The position numbers were made by a program, and so were the translations under genes. The notes below the pieces were generated by a model that saw only the letters and a list, made by a program, of their open reading frames with translations, did not search any database and was not told the DNA's origin. From assembly GCF_002305855.1 (NCBI RefSeq), contig NZ_CP022163.1, positions 9,677,765 to 9,741,764 of the forward strand: DNA of 64,000 nucleotides. Reading direction: 5' to 3'. The DNA is from Melittangium boletus DSM 14713 (GTDB lineage Bacteria; Myxococcota; Myxococcia; Myxococcales; Myxococcaceae). This document shows, piece by piece, positions 43,927 to 51,763 of the stretch (positions within the stretch are counted from its first letter, which is position 1; each line of letters starts with the position of its first letter).

Positions 43927-44733
43927 ATGACGACCCTGTCCTGCCGCGTCGCCACCACCCTGCGGCACCTCGATGATGCGCTCAATGTCCGCTACGCCGT
44001 CTTCGGCTCCGAGCTGGGTCTGCTCGGAGGTTCAGCCCTCGCGGCTCCTCGGGAGGTGAATTGCTTCGACACGCTCGAAACCACCTCTCATGTCGTCGTC
44101 TACGCGGACGAGGTGCCCGTGGCCACCACCCGGCTGCTGTTGCCCAACCAGGAAGTGGCGCGCGCCACCGGCGGACGGTGGGGCCTCGCGCTGGAAGACA
44201 AGGTGGATCTGTCGAGCGTGGGCGGCACGGGCCTCCTGTTCGCCGAGAGCACCCGCCTCTGTATCCTCCATCCCTGGCGTCATTCCGAAGCGCTCCTGTG
44301 GTTGCTGGCCGGGCTCTACTGGGAGAGCCGTCGGCGCGGGGTGACTCACTGGATTGCCTCCGCGAACATGGAAACGGATTGCGGAGAGGACGCGCGGCTC
44401 ATCCACCAGGTCGCGAAACACAAGGGTTGGTTGAGCCAACGATGGCACGTGCCGAACCATCCCTCGCCTCCCCCTCCGGAGACGCCCCTCGTGCCCCTCT
44501 ACTCCGAATGGGAGCGGGCGGGGGCCCGGCGGGGCCAGCTCGACGGCCTGAGGATGCCGGGGGTGTTGTCCTTCTTCGCCCGGAAGATGGGCGCGCGCTT
44601 CATCTCCGAGCCCATCTACGATCCGGCCTTCCAGCGCTACTCCCTGCCGCTGGTCGCCGCCCTGAATGAGATTCCCGCCAGCACCCTGCGCCGGTTCGAC
44701 GCCTTGAGCGTCCCGGCCGCTCGCGGCGCCTGA
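43927..44733 (+). CDS. FeeM-like N-acyl amino acid synthase / GNAT-fold protein
   Basis: This protein has 268 residues from the ATG at 43927 (GGAG site). It reads like the autoinducer-synthase/GNAT family that includes FeeM: LNVRYAVFGSELGLLGGSAL (the 'R..Vf..e.g' start), HVVVYADEVPVATTRLLLPN, and FAESTRLCILHPWRHSEALL. These enzymes transfer a long acyl chain to an amino acid or similar amine. The partner is likely the diiron protein 91 bp downstream. It is divergent from the sigma/HerA operon, with a 285-bp gap between the starts in which I see no further gene. Confidence 0.68.
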   Translation: MTTLSCRVATTLRHLDDALNVRYAVFGSELGLLGGSALAAPREVNCFDTLETTSHVVVYADEVPVATTRLLLPNQEVARATGGRWGLALEDKVDLSSVGGTGLLFAESTRLCILHPWRHSEALLWLLAGLYWESRRRGVTHWIASANMETDCGEDARLIHQVAKHKGWLSQRWHVPNHPSPPPPETPLVPLYSEWERAGARRGQLDGLRMPGVLSFFARKMGARFISEPIYDPAFQRYSLPLVAALNEIPASTLRRFDALSVPAARGA

Positions 44734-44823
44734 GTTGCCGTTCCTCCTCCTTCGCTTCGACCTCACCCCCCCTTCACTTCAACACCCCGGGACCGATTCA
44801 CGGCCCCCGGACAGGAGACGTCC

Positions 44824-45522
44824 ATGCACATGCAGACCGAAACCTCCCCCCTGACGACGGATTGGACCCAGGCCCTGGAACTCGAGGCGCGCACGTTGGT
44901 GGCGCAGTTGGATGCCCATCCCGACGCCCGGCGGCTCTTCGAAGGCACCATCGACACGACTGGCTACGCCCGCTACCTGATGCAGACGTACCACTACGTC
45001 CGCTGGAGCACGCCCCTGCTGATCGAATCGGGACAGCGGATGAAGCGCTCGGGCCGCCACCCCGCGCTGGGAGAGTTGCTCTTGCAGAAGGCCGCCGAGG
45101 AGCGGGGCCACGAGCGCTGGTTGCTCGCGGACCTGAAGAACCTGGGCTGGCCGGCCGGGCGGGTCGAGGGCTCGGGACGCAGCCCGGCGGTCAATGCCTA
45201 CATCGCCTGGAACCGATACACGTCCATGAAGGGCGCTCCCACGGCGTTCCTCGGCACCGCCTACGTGCTGGAGTACCTGTCCGTGGCGCGCGCCAGCAAG
45301 GCGGTGGAACGGCTGCTGGCGGCCCGGCTCATCCCCAACATCCACAAGGCCGTCACGTTCCTGAGGGGCCACGGGAGCGCGGATGAGGGCCACGTGGCCG
45401 AGCTGACGGCGGTGCTGCGCTCGCTGACGGATCCCGAGGAACAGGCCGCGATGATCCTGTCCGCCCGCACCACGCGCGTCCTCTACACGGGGCTTTTCTC
45501 GTGTGATGAGCGGAGGTCGTGA
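44824..45522 (+). CDS. Haem-oxygenase-like diiron redox enzyme
   Basis: This 232-residue all-helical protein belongs to the iron-containing redox enzyme (haem-oxygenase-like) superfamily. Candidate iron ligands are E93 and H96 (AAEERGHERWLL), E150 (TAYVLEYLSV) and D187/H190 (SADEGHVAEL). Relatives such as UndA and other HDOs use O2 to desaturate, cleave or N-oxygenate small substrates. It probably modifies the acyl-amino acid made by the preceding gene. An AGGAGA site precedes the ATG at 44824. Confidence 0.75.
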   Translation: MHMQTETSPLTTDWTQALELEARTLVAQLDAHPDARRLFEGTIDTTGYARYLMQTYHYVRWSTPLLIESGQRMKRSGRHPALGELLLQKAAEERGHERWLLADLKNLGWPAGRVEGSGRSPAVNAYIAWNRYTSMKGAPTAFLGTAYVLEYLSVARASKAVERLLAARLIPNIHKAVTFLRGHGSADEGHVAELTAVLRSLTDPEEQAAMILSARTTRVLYTGLFSCDERRS

Positions 45523-45601
45523 CGCGTACCCCATGAGGAGTACAGACGGCATCGCCCTCCCGACGCATGTTGCGCGTTGAGCACCGGCATCAATGGGTGC
45601 T

Positions 45602-45642
45602 CCCGGAACGAGCCCATATCCCCTGAGTGGGCTCGTTCCGGG
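45602..45642. terminator. Perfect 15-bp hairpin
   Basis: CCCGGAACGAGCCCA and TGGGCTCGTTCCGGG pair exactly around an 11-base loop. It lies 80 bp after the diiron enzyme stop and 27 bp before the DUF3892-like ATG. It may be a terminator or a structured leader of the small gene. No T-run is present. Confidence 0.5.
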
Positions 45643-45668
45643 AACGTCTGACGTTTCGAGGAACATTC

Positions 45669-45938
45669 ATGGTCTACATCACCCACATTCGGCTGTCCGC
45701 GGGCGGAACCACGCTCAAGCACATCACTGATTTGTACTGGCACAATCCCCAGACCGGAGAGTCCGGTGCTAGCCCCCGCGCGAACATGGTGGATTGGATT
45801 GACAGGGGAGGAGATGCCCGGGTCAAGGATCAGCAGGGCGAGGTGAAGGTGGAGGTCGTGAGGGACCAGCCACCCTACTTGAGGACCGTGGCCAATGGCC
45901 GCACCACGGACAACCTGTTGTCGCTCCCCCGCTTCTAA
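45669..45938 (+). CDS. DUF3892-like small protein
   Basis: This protein has 89 residues from the ATG at 45669 (GAGGAA site). It begins MVYITHIRLSAGGTTLKHIT and contains DLYWHNPQTGESG, VDWIDRGGDARVK, and the ending YLRTVANGRTTDNLLSLPRF. This matches the DUF3892 pattern as I remember it. Function is unknown. Members are small stand-alone beta-rich proteins. It stands alone, followed 133 bp later by the second toxin gene. Confidence 0.72.
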   Translation: MVYITHIRLSAGGTTLKHITDLYWHNPQTGESGASPRANMVDWIDRGGDARVKDQQGEVKVEVVRDQPPYLRTVANGRTTDNLLSLPRF

Positions 45939-46070
45939 ACCTACTGCGTCAGGATGCTCACCTGCGGCACCCTCCAACCCTTGTTCAAGCCGGTCGCTTG
46001 ACCAGCGCACCTTCATTTCCTGTAATTCCGGAGCGACGGCTTTCGGCCGCATCGCTGCCGGAGGTGCGTC

Positions 46071-47693
46071 GTGTCCAACCATCGTCCTAGCGCTCGTCCT
46101 ACGAACGCGCGTCTGGGCCCCTGCTCTCGCGCCTGGGCCCTCATTGTCCTCCTCCAGTTCGCGTGTGCTACGGGCACCCCCCATGGCAGCCTCCTTACGA
46201 GGGAGCCCAGGCTCAAGTCCGCCACCGTGTACGAGGTGGACTTCATGGAGCCCGGTGCCGTCTCCACACGGCCGGTCCCCATCCCCAGGGCCGAGTTCCA
46301 GCAGGCCTTCCAGCGGCTCGCCCACGACGTGCGATTGGGCGCGAAGACGCCCCGGCAGGCCGCCCACGAGTTGCTGAACCTCATACCCACGCAGCCAGAC
46401 GCCCCCACGGTGGCCGTGACGGGCTACTGGAAGTTGGAGCATCATCGCGGCGAGTCCCTCACCTGGATACCTGAGCGTCAAGAGGGCCCGGTTGCCCTCA
46501 CGCCTCAGGCCGAAGAAGCCCTGAAAGAGAAGTACCTCAAGTGGTGTGAGCGGCAGGGTGGCGGCGACTGCCTGGGCCTGCTGGACGATGGGCCCTACCT
46601 GCGCGCGGATGACCGGCGGGCGTTCGCCCTGGCGCTGGCCTTCGGCTCGGTGCTCGACGAGACGCGCGACGCCCTCAAGCGCGAGTTGCTGGACGTGCAA
46701 GTGCTCGTCTCCATGGTCGTCTGGACGGTGGCCCTTTACTGCATGATGTGGGTAGTGCCCGAGCCGACAACCAAGGCCATTGCCGCTGGCATGACCCTCC
46801 TCCTGGCGGGCTACCTAGGCCTCCAGACGATGTACGGGCTGATGAACGGGTGGGCCCACATGGCCGACACAGCGCACCACGCCACCACCTTCGAGGAGCT
46901 GCGCGCGGCGGGTGCGGAATTCGGCAAGGTGCTGGGGGAGGACGCCGCCCGGGCCATGATTCTCGCCGTAACCGCCCTCAGCGGGCATACGATGGGGCAG
47001 GTGCTGCCGCGGGTGATGTCGCTTCCGCGCATCAACCTCGCGGGAGCGCAGTTCGAGGCGCAGGGCGGCGCCGCCGTCATGGGACGCTTGGAGGTGACGG
47101 AGGCCGCGCTCGCGGCGGAGGGGGCCCTGGCCAAGGCCGTAGCGGCGGCGGAAACGGTGGCCACCTCTCCGCAGGGCCCCATGGCCGTGGTGATGCTCAA
47201 GAAGGGGACGGGCAATGGGCCGGGACAGGCTCCAGGGGGCCGCTCCGCCGAAACCGTCATCCATCACCGGGGCGGCAACCGGCAGGTGGAGCTCAGCGAC
47301 GGCCAGCGCTGGCACTTGCCACGCGGAAAGTCGGCCGCGGACATTCCCGCCGAGGACAAGGTGGGAGACATGCTCCAAGAAGCCATCACCCAGGCCGCGA
47401 ACGAGTGGGGACCCCACAGACTCAGCCAGAACGAGCGAAGGGCCATCGACGATGCCAAAAAGGCGGGCGAGTATTGGCTCGCGCGACTGCTCGAGCGCGA
47501 GGCCCGGGGGCGATTCGTGCACGCCAAGGTAGAGGCACAATTCAAAGGCCGCCTTCGGTTCAACCACCGGGGCGTCGACGTGGTTGATCTGGAGAACAAC
47601 CGCAAGTACGAGATTCTCTCCGGAACGGAGTCGAACCTGGCACGGCACGGCAGGCGCATGGCGGGCGAGTTCTTCCGGATGCTCACCTTCTGA
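46071..47693 (+). CDS. Second SitA-like polymorphic toxin lipoprotein
   Basis: This protein has 540 residues from a GTG start preceded by GGAGG. The signal ends LLQFACATG, a weak lipobox with C32 the likely lipidation site. Residues ~150-330 share segments with the toxin at 19043-20467: YLKWCERQGGGDCLGLLDDG, FGSVLDETRDALKREL and ATTFEELRAAGAEFGKVLGE. The C-terminal ~130 residues differ completely: RLSQNERRAIDDAKKAGEYW, FVHAKVEAQFKGRLRFN, RGVDVVDLENNRKYEILSGT, HGRRMAGEFFRMLTF. I believe this end belongs to a known Sit toxin class (possibly SitA5), but this is unverified and its activity is unknown. The next gene is the likely immunity gene. Confidence 0.75.
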   Translation: MSNHRPSARPTNARLGPCSRAWALIVLLQFACATGTPHGSLLTREPRLKSATVYEVDFMEPGAVSTRPVPIPRAEFQQAFQRLAHDVRLGAKTPRQAAHELLNLIPTQPDAPTVAVTGYWKLEHHRGESLTWIPERQEGPVALTPQAEEALKEKYLKWCERQGGGDCLGLLDDGPYLRADDRRAFALALAFGSVLDETRDALKRELLDVQVLVSMVVWTVALYCMMWVVPEPTTKAIAAGMTLLLAGYLGLQTMYGLMNGWAHMADTAHHATTFEELRAAGAEFGKVLGEDAARAMILAVTALSGHTMGQVLPRVMSLPRINLAGAQFEAQGGAAVMGRLEVTEAALAAEGALAKAVAAAETVATSPQGPMAVVMLKKGTGNGPGQAPGGRSAETVIHHRGGNRQVELSDGQRWHLPRGKSAADIPAEDKVGDMLQEAITQAANEWGPHRLSQNERRAIDDAKKAGEYWLARLLEREARGRFVHAKVEAQFKGRLRFNHRGVDVVDLENNRKYEILSGTESNLARHGRRMAGEFFRMLTF

Positions 47694-47701
47694 AAGGGGC
47701 G

Positions 47702-48340
47702 ATGGCCATGGACCGGTTCGGAAACGTCCTCTTCGAGAACAAGGATATTGAAAACGAGCGGCTGGAGTTGATGGATAGGGAGGCGCACTACTTCCTGGGC
47801 CCCAACCTGACAATGAAGAATTGCACCCTCGTGCTGAAGGTGTCCGCCCGGCGTCTGTTCTTCGATGGAGCGCGTTTCATCAACTGCACCTTCGAGGTGA
47901 AGCAAGAGCTGAAGAATCACCAGCAATGGCTGGCGGCGTCGCTGAAGGGCTGTCGGTTCAAGGGGCGGCTGTCGGGGTGCGACTTCGGGCACTGGCCCGA
48001 GTACATGAGCCTGCCGGGATTTCAGCACGGCTCCATCGAGGATTGTGACTTCACCGAGGCCCGCCTGGATGGCTGCCGCATCATGAGTTGTGACCCCTCC
48101 ACCATTCGCTTTCCCAAGTGGCCCTGCTTCACCCTTCTGGACCCCATCAGGAGAGCCCCCGAGCTGCGCAGCGTCCAGTGGCCGGGCCGATTTGGCTCTG
48201 TTGTCGTAGACGAGCTTCACACGCAGCCGCCTCGAACCACGGCGCTGACCGAACACGCCCTCACCCTTGCGAAGCAGTTGGACACCCACCCGGAAGAACT
48301 CCTGGCGGTCATCGAGAAGTTCGACTGCATCGTCCGCTGA
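47702..48340 (+). CDS. Pentapeptide-repeat-like immunity candidate
   Basis: This 212-residue protein starts 8 bp after the toxin stop. It has a right-handed beta-helix look, with repeats such as KNCTLVLKVSARRLFFDGAR, FINCTFEV, LKGCRFKGRLSGCDF, IEDCDFTEARLDGCRI. The C-terminal third is helical (ALTEHALTLAKQLDTHPEEL). Pentapeptide proteins often bind and mask enzymes. Placement directly after the toxin suggests it neutralises it. An alternative start is the ATG at 47708. Confidence 0.68.
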   Translation: MAMDRFGNVLFENKDIENERLELMDREAHYFLGPNLTMKNCTLVLKVSARRLFFDGARFINCTFEVKQELKNHQQWLAASLKGCRFKGRLSGCDFGHWPEYMSLPGFQHGSIEDCDFTEARLDGCRIMSCDPSTIRFPKWPCFTLLDPIRRAPELRSVQWPGRFGSVVVDELHTQPPRTTALTEHALTLAKQLDTHPEELLAVIEKFDCIVR

Positions 48341-48405
48341 CAGGGCTACACCCAGATCACACAACGCCTCGCACGACTTAAACCTCACACGCGCCCTCGC
48401 GCAGG

Positions 48406-48449
48406 GACGCGACAACGCCCGGATCCTCATTCACGGGCGCTGTCGCGTC
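48406..48449. terminator. Bidirectional terminator hairpin
   Basis: A 16-bp stem (GACGCGACAACGCCCG with CGGGCGCTGTCGCGTC, one mismatch) with a 12-base loop lies between the converging immunity and LuxR genes. Confidence 0.7.
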
Positions 48450-48452
48450 GTG

Positions 48453-49526
48453 TCACTCCGGCTTCTTCAAGGCCTTGGCGATGAACTCGGCCCGGCCACT
48501 CGTCTCCGTCTTCCCGTAGATGCTGCGCAGGTGCTTCTTCACGGTGCCCACCTCACATCCCGCCAGCGCCGCGATTTCCTTGTCGGATTTGCCCTGGAGG
48601 AGGAGTTGAGCGATTTGCGTTTCCTTGGGCGTCAACTTCTTGAGCCAGGTCACGAGCATGGGGTGATGTGTCTCCTGGAATTTCAATTGCCAGTACGCGG
48701 GACCATCCGCCCGCGTAAAGGGAGTGAACGTCACCGTCAGGGTCTCTCCTGCTTCTTCGTTCTCGCGCACCCACGTTCCCGCGGCCGAGCGCTCCACCAA
48801 CGAGGCACACGTCTCGAGCAACTCCCTCGGAATGCCTGACGGCGCGCACTCCTTGGGAGAAAACCACTTGCTCACCAGCGCGGAGACAGGCGCCGTCTCC
48901 TTGATGATTTCCGATGGTGGCGACAACACCAGGAGCGCCACGTTTTGCTCCCGGGCGAGCGATTCGAAAAGGCCGCCATGGAGCGCCCCCTCCAGGAACA
49001 TCCGGCACTTCTGGATCGTGATCGCCAACAGCCGTGCGACATACTGAAGGAGACCCTGTTCGCGCTCCGAGAAGGGACGAGGCCGGGTCCGGTACGCGGT
49101 GAATCCCCCATGCCAGGTTTGTCCTGGAACGGTCAGCATGATGGACATGACTTGCTCGAGCGGCATGCCCATCTCGTGGCTGATCCGATACATGGAATTG
49201 CGCTCCAGATCCTCGCGCGAGATCATGTCTTCATCCCGCATGACCGTGTTCGGGTGGAGCGCGACCGCGTCCTGGACGAAATCACACCCGCCCCATTCCG
49301 GGGCCCGGTCGAAGAACGCCGGAAGCATCCGCGCCACCAACCAGTCGTATCCGCGCGCCGGACCGGGTCTGGATACGCACAACGCCATGCAATCCGCCGC
49401 GATCAAGCTGGCCAGGAACTCCTCCACGCACCGCACCAGCTCCGACAGGGTCTGGACGTGGATCAATCCTTCCATCAGCTTGCCGATGAGCAAGCGCTCC
49501 CGCGGGTACATGTCCTCCCAAGTCAT
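48453..49526 (-). CDS. LuxR-type transcriptional regulator with GAF-like sensor
   Basis: This protein has 357 residues. The C-terminal DNA-binding domain is a LuxR/NarL HTH: LTPKETQIAQLLLQGKSDKE, then IAALAGCEVGTVKKHLRSIY. The N-terminal ~270 residues resemble a GAF/PAS-like sensor (SMYRISHEMGMPLEQVMSIM; EREQGLLQYVARLLAITIQK) with no receiver aspartate motif. It may sense a small molecule. It stands alone between convergent toxin/immunity genes and a divergent TetR operon. Confidence 0.82.
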   Translation of the reverse strand: MTWEDMYPRERLLIGKLMEGLIHVQTLSELVRCVEEFLASLIAADCMALCVSRPGPARGYDWLVARMLPAFFDRAPEWGGCDFVQDAVALHPNTVMRDEDMISREDLERNSMYRISHEMGMPLEQVMSIMLTVPGQTWHGGFTAYRTRPRPFSEREQGLLQYVARLLAITIQKCRMFLEGALHGGLFESLAREQNVALLVLSPPSEIIKETAPVSALVSKWFSPKECAPSGIPRELLETCASLVERSAAGTWVRENEEAGETLTVTFTPFTRADGPAYWQLKFQETHHPMLVTWLKKLTPKETQIAQLLLQGKSDKEIAALAGCEVGTVKKHLRSIYGKTETSGRAEFIAKALKKPE

Positions 49527-49663
49527 CGGCGGCCCTCATCGTCCCAAGAGTGGGACTCCCACCCTCCATGTAAGGGGGCTGAACTTCCCTGTCTGTGCCC
49601 CCGAAGAGGTATGCCCCGACTTCACACATGGACCTACCAGAGGAGCAGGCGCCCATCACAAGT

Positions 49664-49679
49664 AAGTGAGCACTCACTT
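49664..49679. promoter_or_regulatory. TetR-type operator palindrome
   Basis: AAGTGAG-CA-CTCACTT is a perfect inverted repeat that overlaps 'AAGTAAGTGAGCACTCACTT', a pattern often seen at TetR sites. It lies 34 bp before the TetR ATG at 49713. Confidence 0.7.
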
Positions 49680-49712
49680 TCTTTTTGAAATCCGGGGACG
49701 CATACTTGCCCC

Positions 49713-50354
49713 ATGTCCGATGCATCGACCCTCACCGTGGGCGAGCCCCGAGCCCGGAGGACCCAGCAGGAGCGCCGGGATGCCACCCGCCTCAAGCTGC
49801 TGGACGCCACGATCGAGTGTCTGGTGGAGCTGGGCTACGCGCGGCTCACCACCCTGGCGGTGGCCCAGCGCGCCGACGTGTCCCAGGGGGCCCTGTTCAA
49901 GCACTTCCCCACCAAGGCCGGCCTGCTCGGCGCCGCGGTCGAGCACCTGTTTCCCCGCCTGATCGACGAGTACCGCGCCGGGTTCGACGGCCTGCCCGCC
50001 GCCCCGGAGGAGCGCATCGCCGAGGCCATCGCGCGGCTCTGGCACATCTACCAGCGCCCGGAGTTGCTCGCCGCCATCGAGCTGTACGTCGCCGCGCGCA
50101 CCGATCCCGAGCTGGCCGCGGCCCTGAGTGTCGTGGACCCGCCCCACCGCCGTCACCTGCACGCCGTGGCGCGTGAGCTCTTCCCCAACGTCGCCGCCAC
50201 CCAGCCGGGCTTCGACGCCCTCATCGAGCTCATCCTCAACGCCGTGCAGGGCGCCGCCGTCGGTGGCGCCGCCCTCCCCTCCAATCCAGATCACCCCCGG
50301 ATGCTCGCCCTCCTCACCCAGTTCGCGCGCCGCGCCTTCTCCTCTTCTCCCTAG
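49713..50354 (+). CDS. TetR-family regulator
   Basis: This 213-residue protein has the HTH LTTLAVAQRADVSQGALFKH (about residues 47-66) and a helical ligand domain with the 'RPELLAAIELYVAARTDPEL' segment common in TetR proteins. It is followed 11 bp later by the membrane hydroxylase gene on the same strand, which it probably controls along with itself through the palindrome upstream. Confidence 0.88.
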   Translation: MSDASTLTVGEPRARRTQQERRDATRLKLLDATIECLVELGYARLTTLAVAQRADVSQGALFKHFPTKAGLLGAAVEHLFPRLIDEYRAGFDGLPAAPEERIAEAIARLWHIYQRPELLAAIELYVAARTDPELAAALSVVDPPHRRHLHAVARELFPNVAATQPGFDALIELILNAVQGAAVGGAALPSNPDHPRMLALLTQFARRAFSSSP

Positions 50355-50365
50355 GGAGTGCTCCC

Positions 50366-51259
50366 ATGGCCCATGCTCCGCCCATCGATCTCACCCTGTA
50401 CGCCATCCCGGCGTTCATCCTCTTGATGGCCGTGGAGCTCATCTACCTGGTGCGGCACCGCGAGTCTGGCCTGCTCGGCTACACCGTCCGGGATTCGGCG
50501 GCCAGTCTCTCCATGGGCCTCGGTTATTCCGCCATCGCGCTGGTCTGGAAGGGCGTGGCCTTCGCCTTCTACTCGGTGCTCTACGAGCTCACGCCCCTGC
50601 GGATGGGCACCGGGCCTGTCGCCTGGGTGGCGATCTTCCTCGCCGACGACCTCTGCTACTACTGGTTCCACCGCATCCATCACGAGTGCCGCTTCTTCTG
50701 GGCCTCGCACGTGGTGCACCACTCGAGCGAGCGCTACAACCTCTCCACCGCCCTGCGGCAGACGTGGACGCCCATGACGGGCCTGCTCTTCTGGGCGCCG
50801 CTCGCGCTGCTGGGCTTCCACCCGGTGATGATCGTGCTCCAGCAGGCCATCAGCCTGCTCTACCAGTTCTGGATCCACACCGAGGCCATCGGCCGCATGG
50901 GTCCCCTGGAGTGGGTGCTCAACACGCCCTCCCACCACCGGGTCCACCACGGCTCCAACGCGCGCTACCTGGACCGCAACTACGCCGGCATCCTCATCAT
51001 CTGGGACAGGCTCTTCGGGACGTTCCAGCAGGAGGACGAGCGCCCCGTCTACGGCCTCACCCACAACCTGAGGACGTACAACCCGGTGCGCATCGCGTTC
51101 CACGAGTTCGCCGCCATCGCGCGCGACGTGCGCCGCGCCTCCTCCTGGCGCACCCGTCTGGGCCACGTGTTCCGCGGTCCCGGGTGGACACCGTCTCCGG
51201 AAGACACTCGGGCCCCGCTCTCGCCCCGAGCCGATTGCGGACCCGGTCCCTCTTGTTAG
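50366..51259 (+). CDS. Sterol desaturase/fatty acid hydroxylase-family membrane protein
   Basis: This 297-residue membrane protein has about four hydrophobic segments and the three-part histidine signature of membrane diiron oxygenases: WFHRIHHE, HVVHHSSE and SHHRVHHGSN. The 'FHRIHHECRFFW' and 'NYAGILIIWDRLFGTFQ' blocks are typical of the sterol desaturase family. It hydroxylates or desaturates a lipid in the membrane; the exact substrate is unknown. It forms a pair with the preceding TetR gene. Confidence 0.88.
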   Translation: MAHAPPIDLTLYAIPAFILLMAVELIYLVRHRESGLLGYTVRDSAASLSMGLGYSAIALVWKGVAFAFYSVLYELTPLRMGTGPVAWVAIFLADDLCYYWFHRIHHECRFFWASHVVHHSSERYNLSTALRQTWTPMTGLLFWAPLALLGFHPVMIVLQQAISLLYQFWIHTEAIGRMGPLEWVLNTPSHHRVHHGSNARYLDRNYAGILIIWDRLFGTFQQEDERPVYGLTHNLRTYNPVRIAFHEFAAIARDVRRASSWRTRLGHVFRGPGWTPSPEDTRAPLSPRADCGPGPSC

Positions 51260-51295
51260 CGTCTCCGGCTCCGCCGTCCGACCGGAGCCGCCGCC

Positions 51296-51763
51296 ATGGC
51301 CTTCACGCTGACCGTCAATGGAGAGACCCACTCCATCGACGCCGATGAGGACACGCCCCTTCTCTACGTCCTGCGGGACGAGTTGAAACTCCATGGCGCC
51401 AAATACGGCTGCGGCGTGGGCCAGTGTGGCGCCTGCACGGTGCTGCGCGACGGCGCGCCCCTGCGCTCGTGCTTCGTTCCCGCCGCCTCGCTCGGTGGAC
51501 AGGCCATCACGACGCTCGAGGGCCTGCGGGGCCCGGGCGGAGCGCTCCATCCGCTCCAACGCGCGTTCCTCGACGAACAGGCCGGGCAGTGCGCGTACTG
51601 CATCCCGGGGATGATCCTCGCGGCGGAGGCGCTGCTGCGCGTGAAGCCCGATCCCACGGAGGCGGAGATCCGCACCGCCCTGGACGCGAACCTGTGCCGG
51701 TGTGGCTCGCACAACCGCATCGTGCGCGCCATCCAACGCGCCGCGAAGGAGCGCCAGGGATGA
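51296..51763 (+). CDS. iorA: Isoquinoline 1-oxidoreductase-type small subunit, two [2Fe-2S] clusters
   Basis: This 155-residue subunit of a molybdenum hydroxylase has a first cluster motif CGVGQCGACTVLRDGAPLRSC (plant-ferredoxin type) and a second GQCAYCIPGM...CLCRCGSHNRI type (seen here as NLCRCGSHNRIVRA). It passes electrons from the molybdenum site. It overlaps the large subunit by 4 bp (ATGA). The symbol is by analogy to isoquinoline oxidoreductase; the true substrate may be another N-heterocycle or aldehyde. Confidence 0.9.
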   Translation: MAFTLTVNGETHSIDADEDTPLLYVLRDELKLHGAKYGCGVGQCGACTVLRDGAPLRSCFVPAASLGGQAITTLEGLRGPGGALHPLQRAFLDEQAGQCAYCIPGMILAAEALLRVKPDPTEAEIRTALDANLCRCGSHNRIVRAIQRAAKERQG

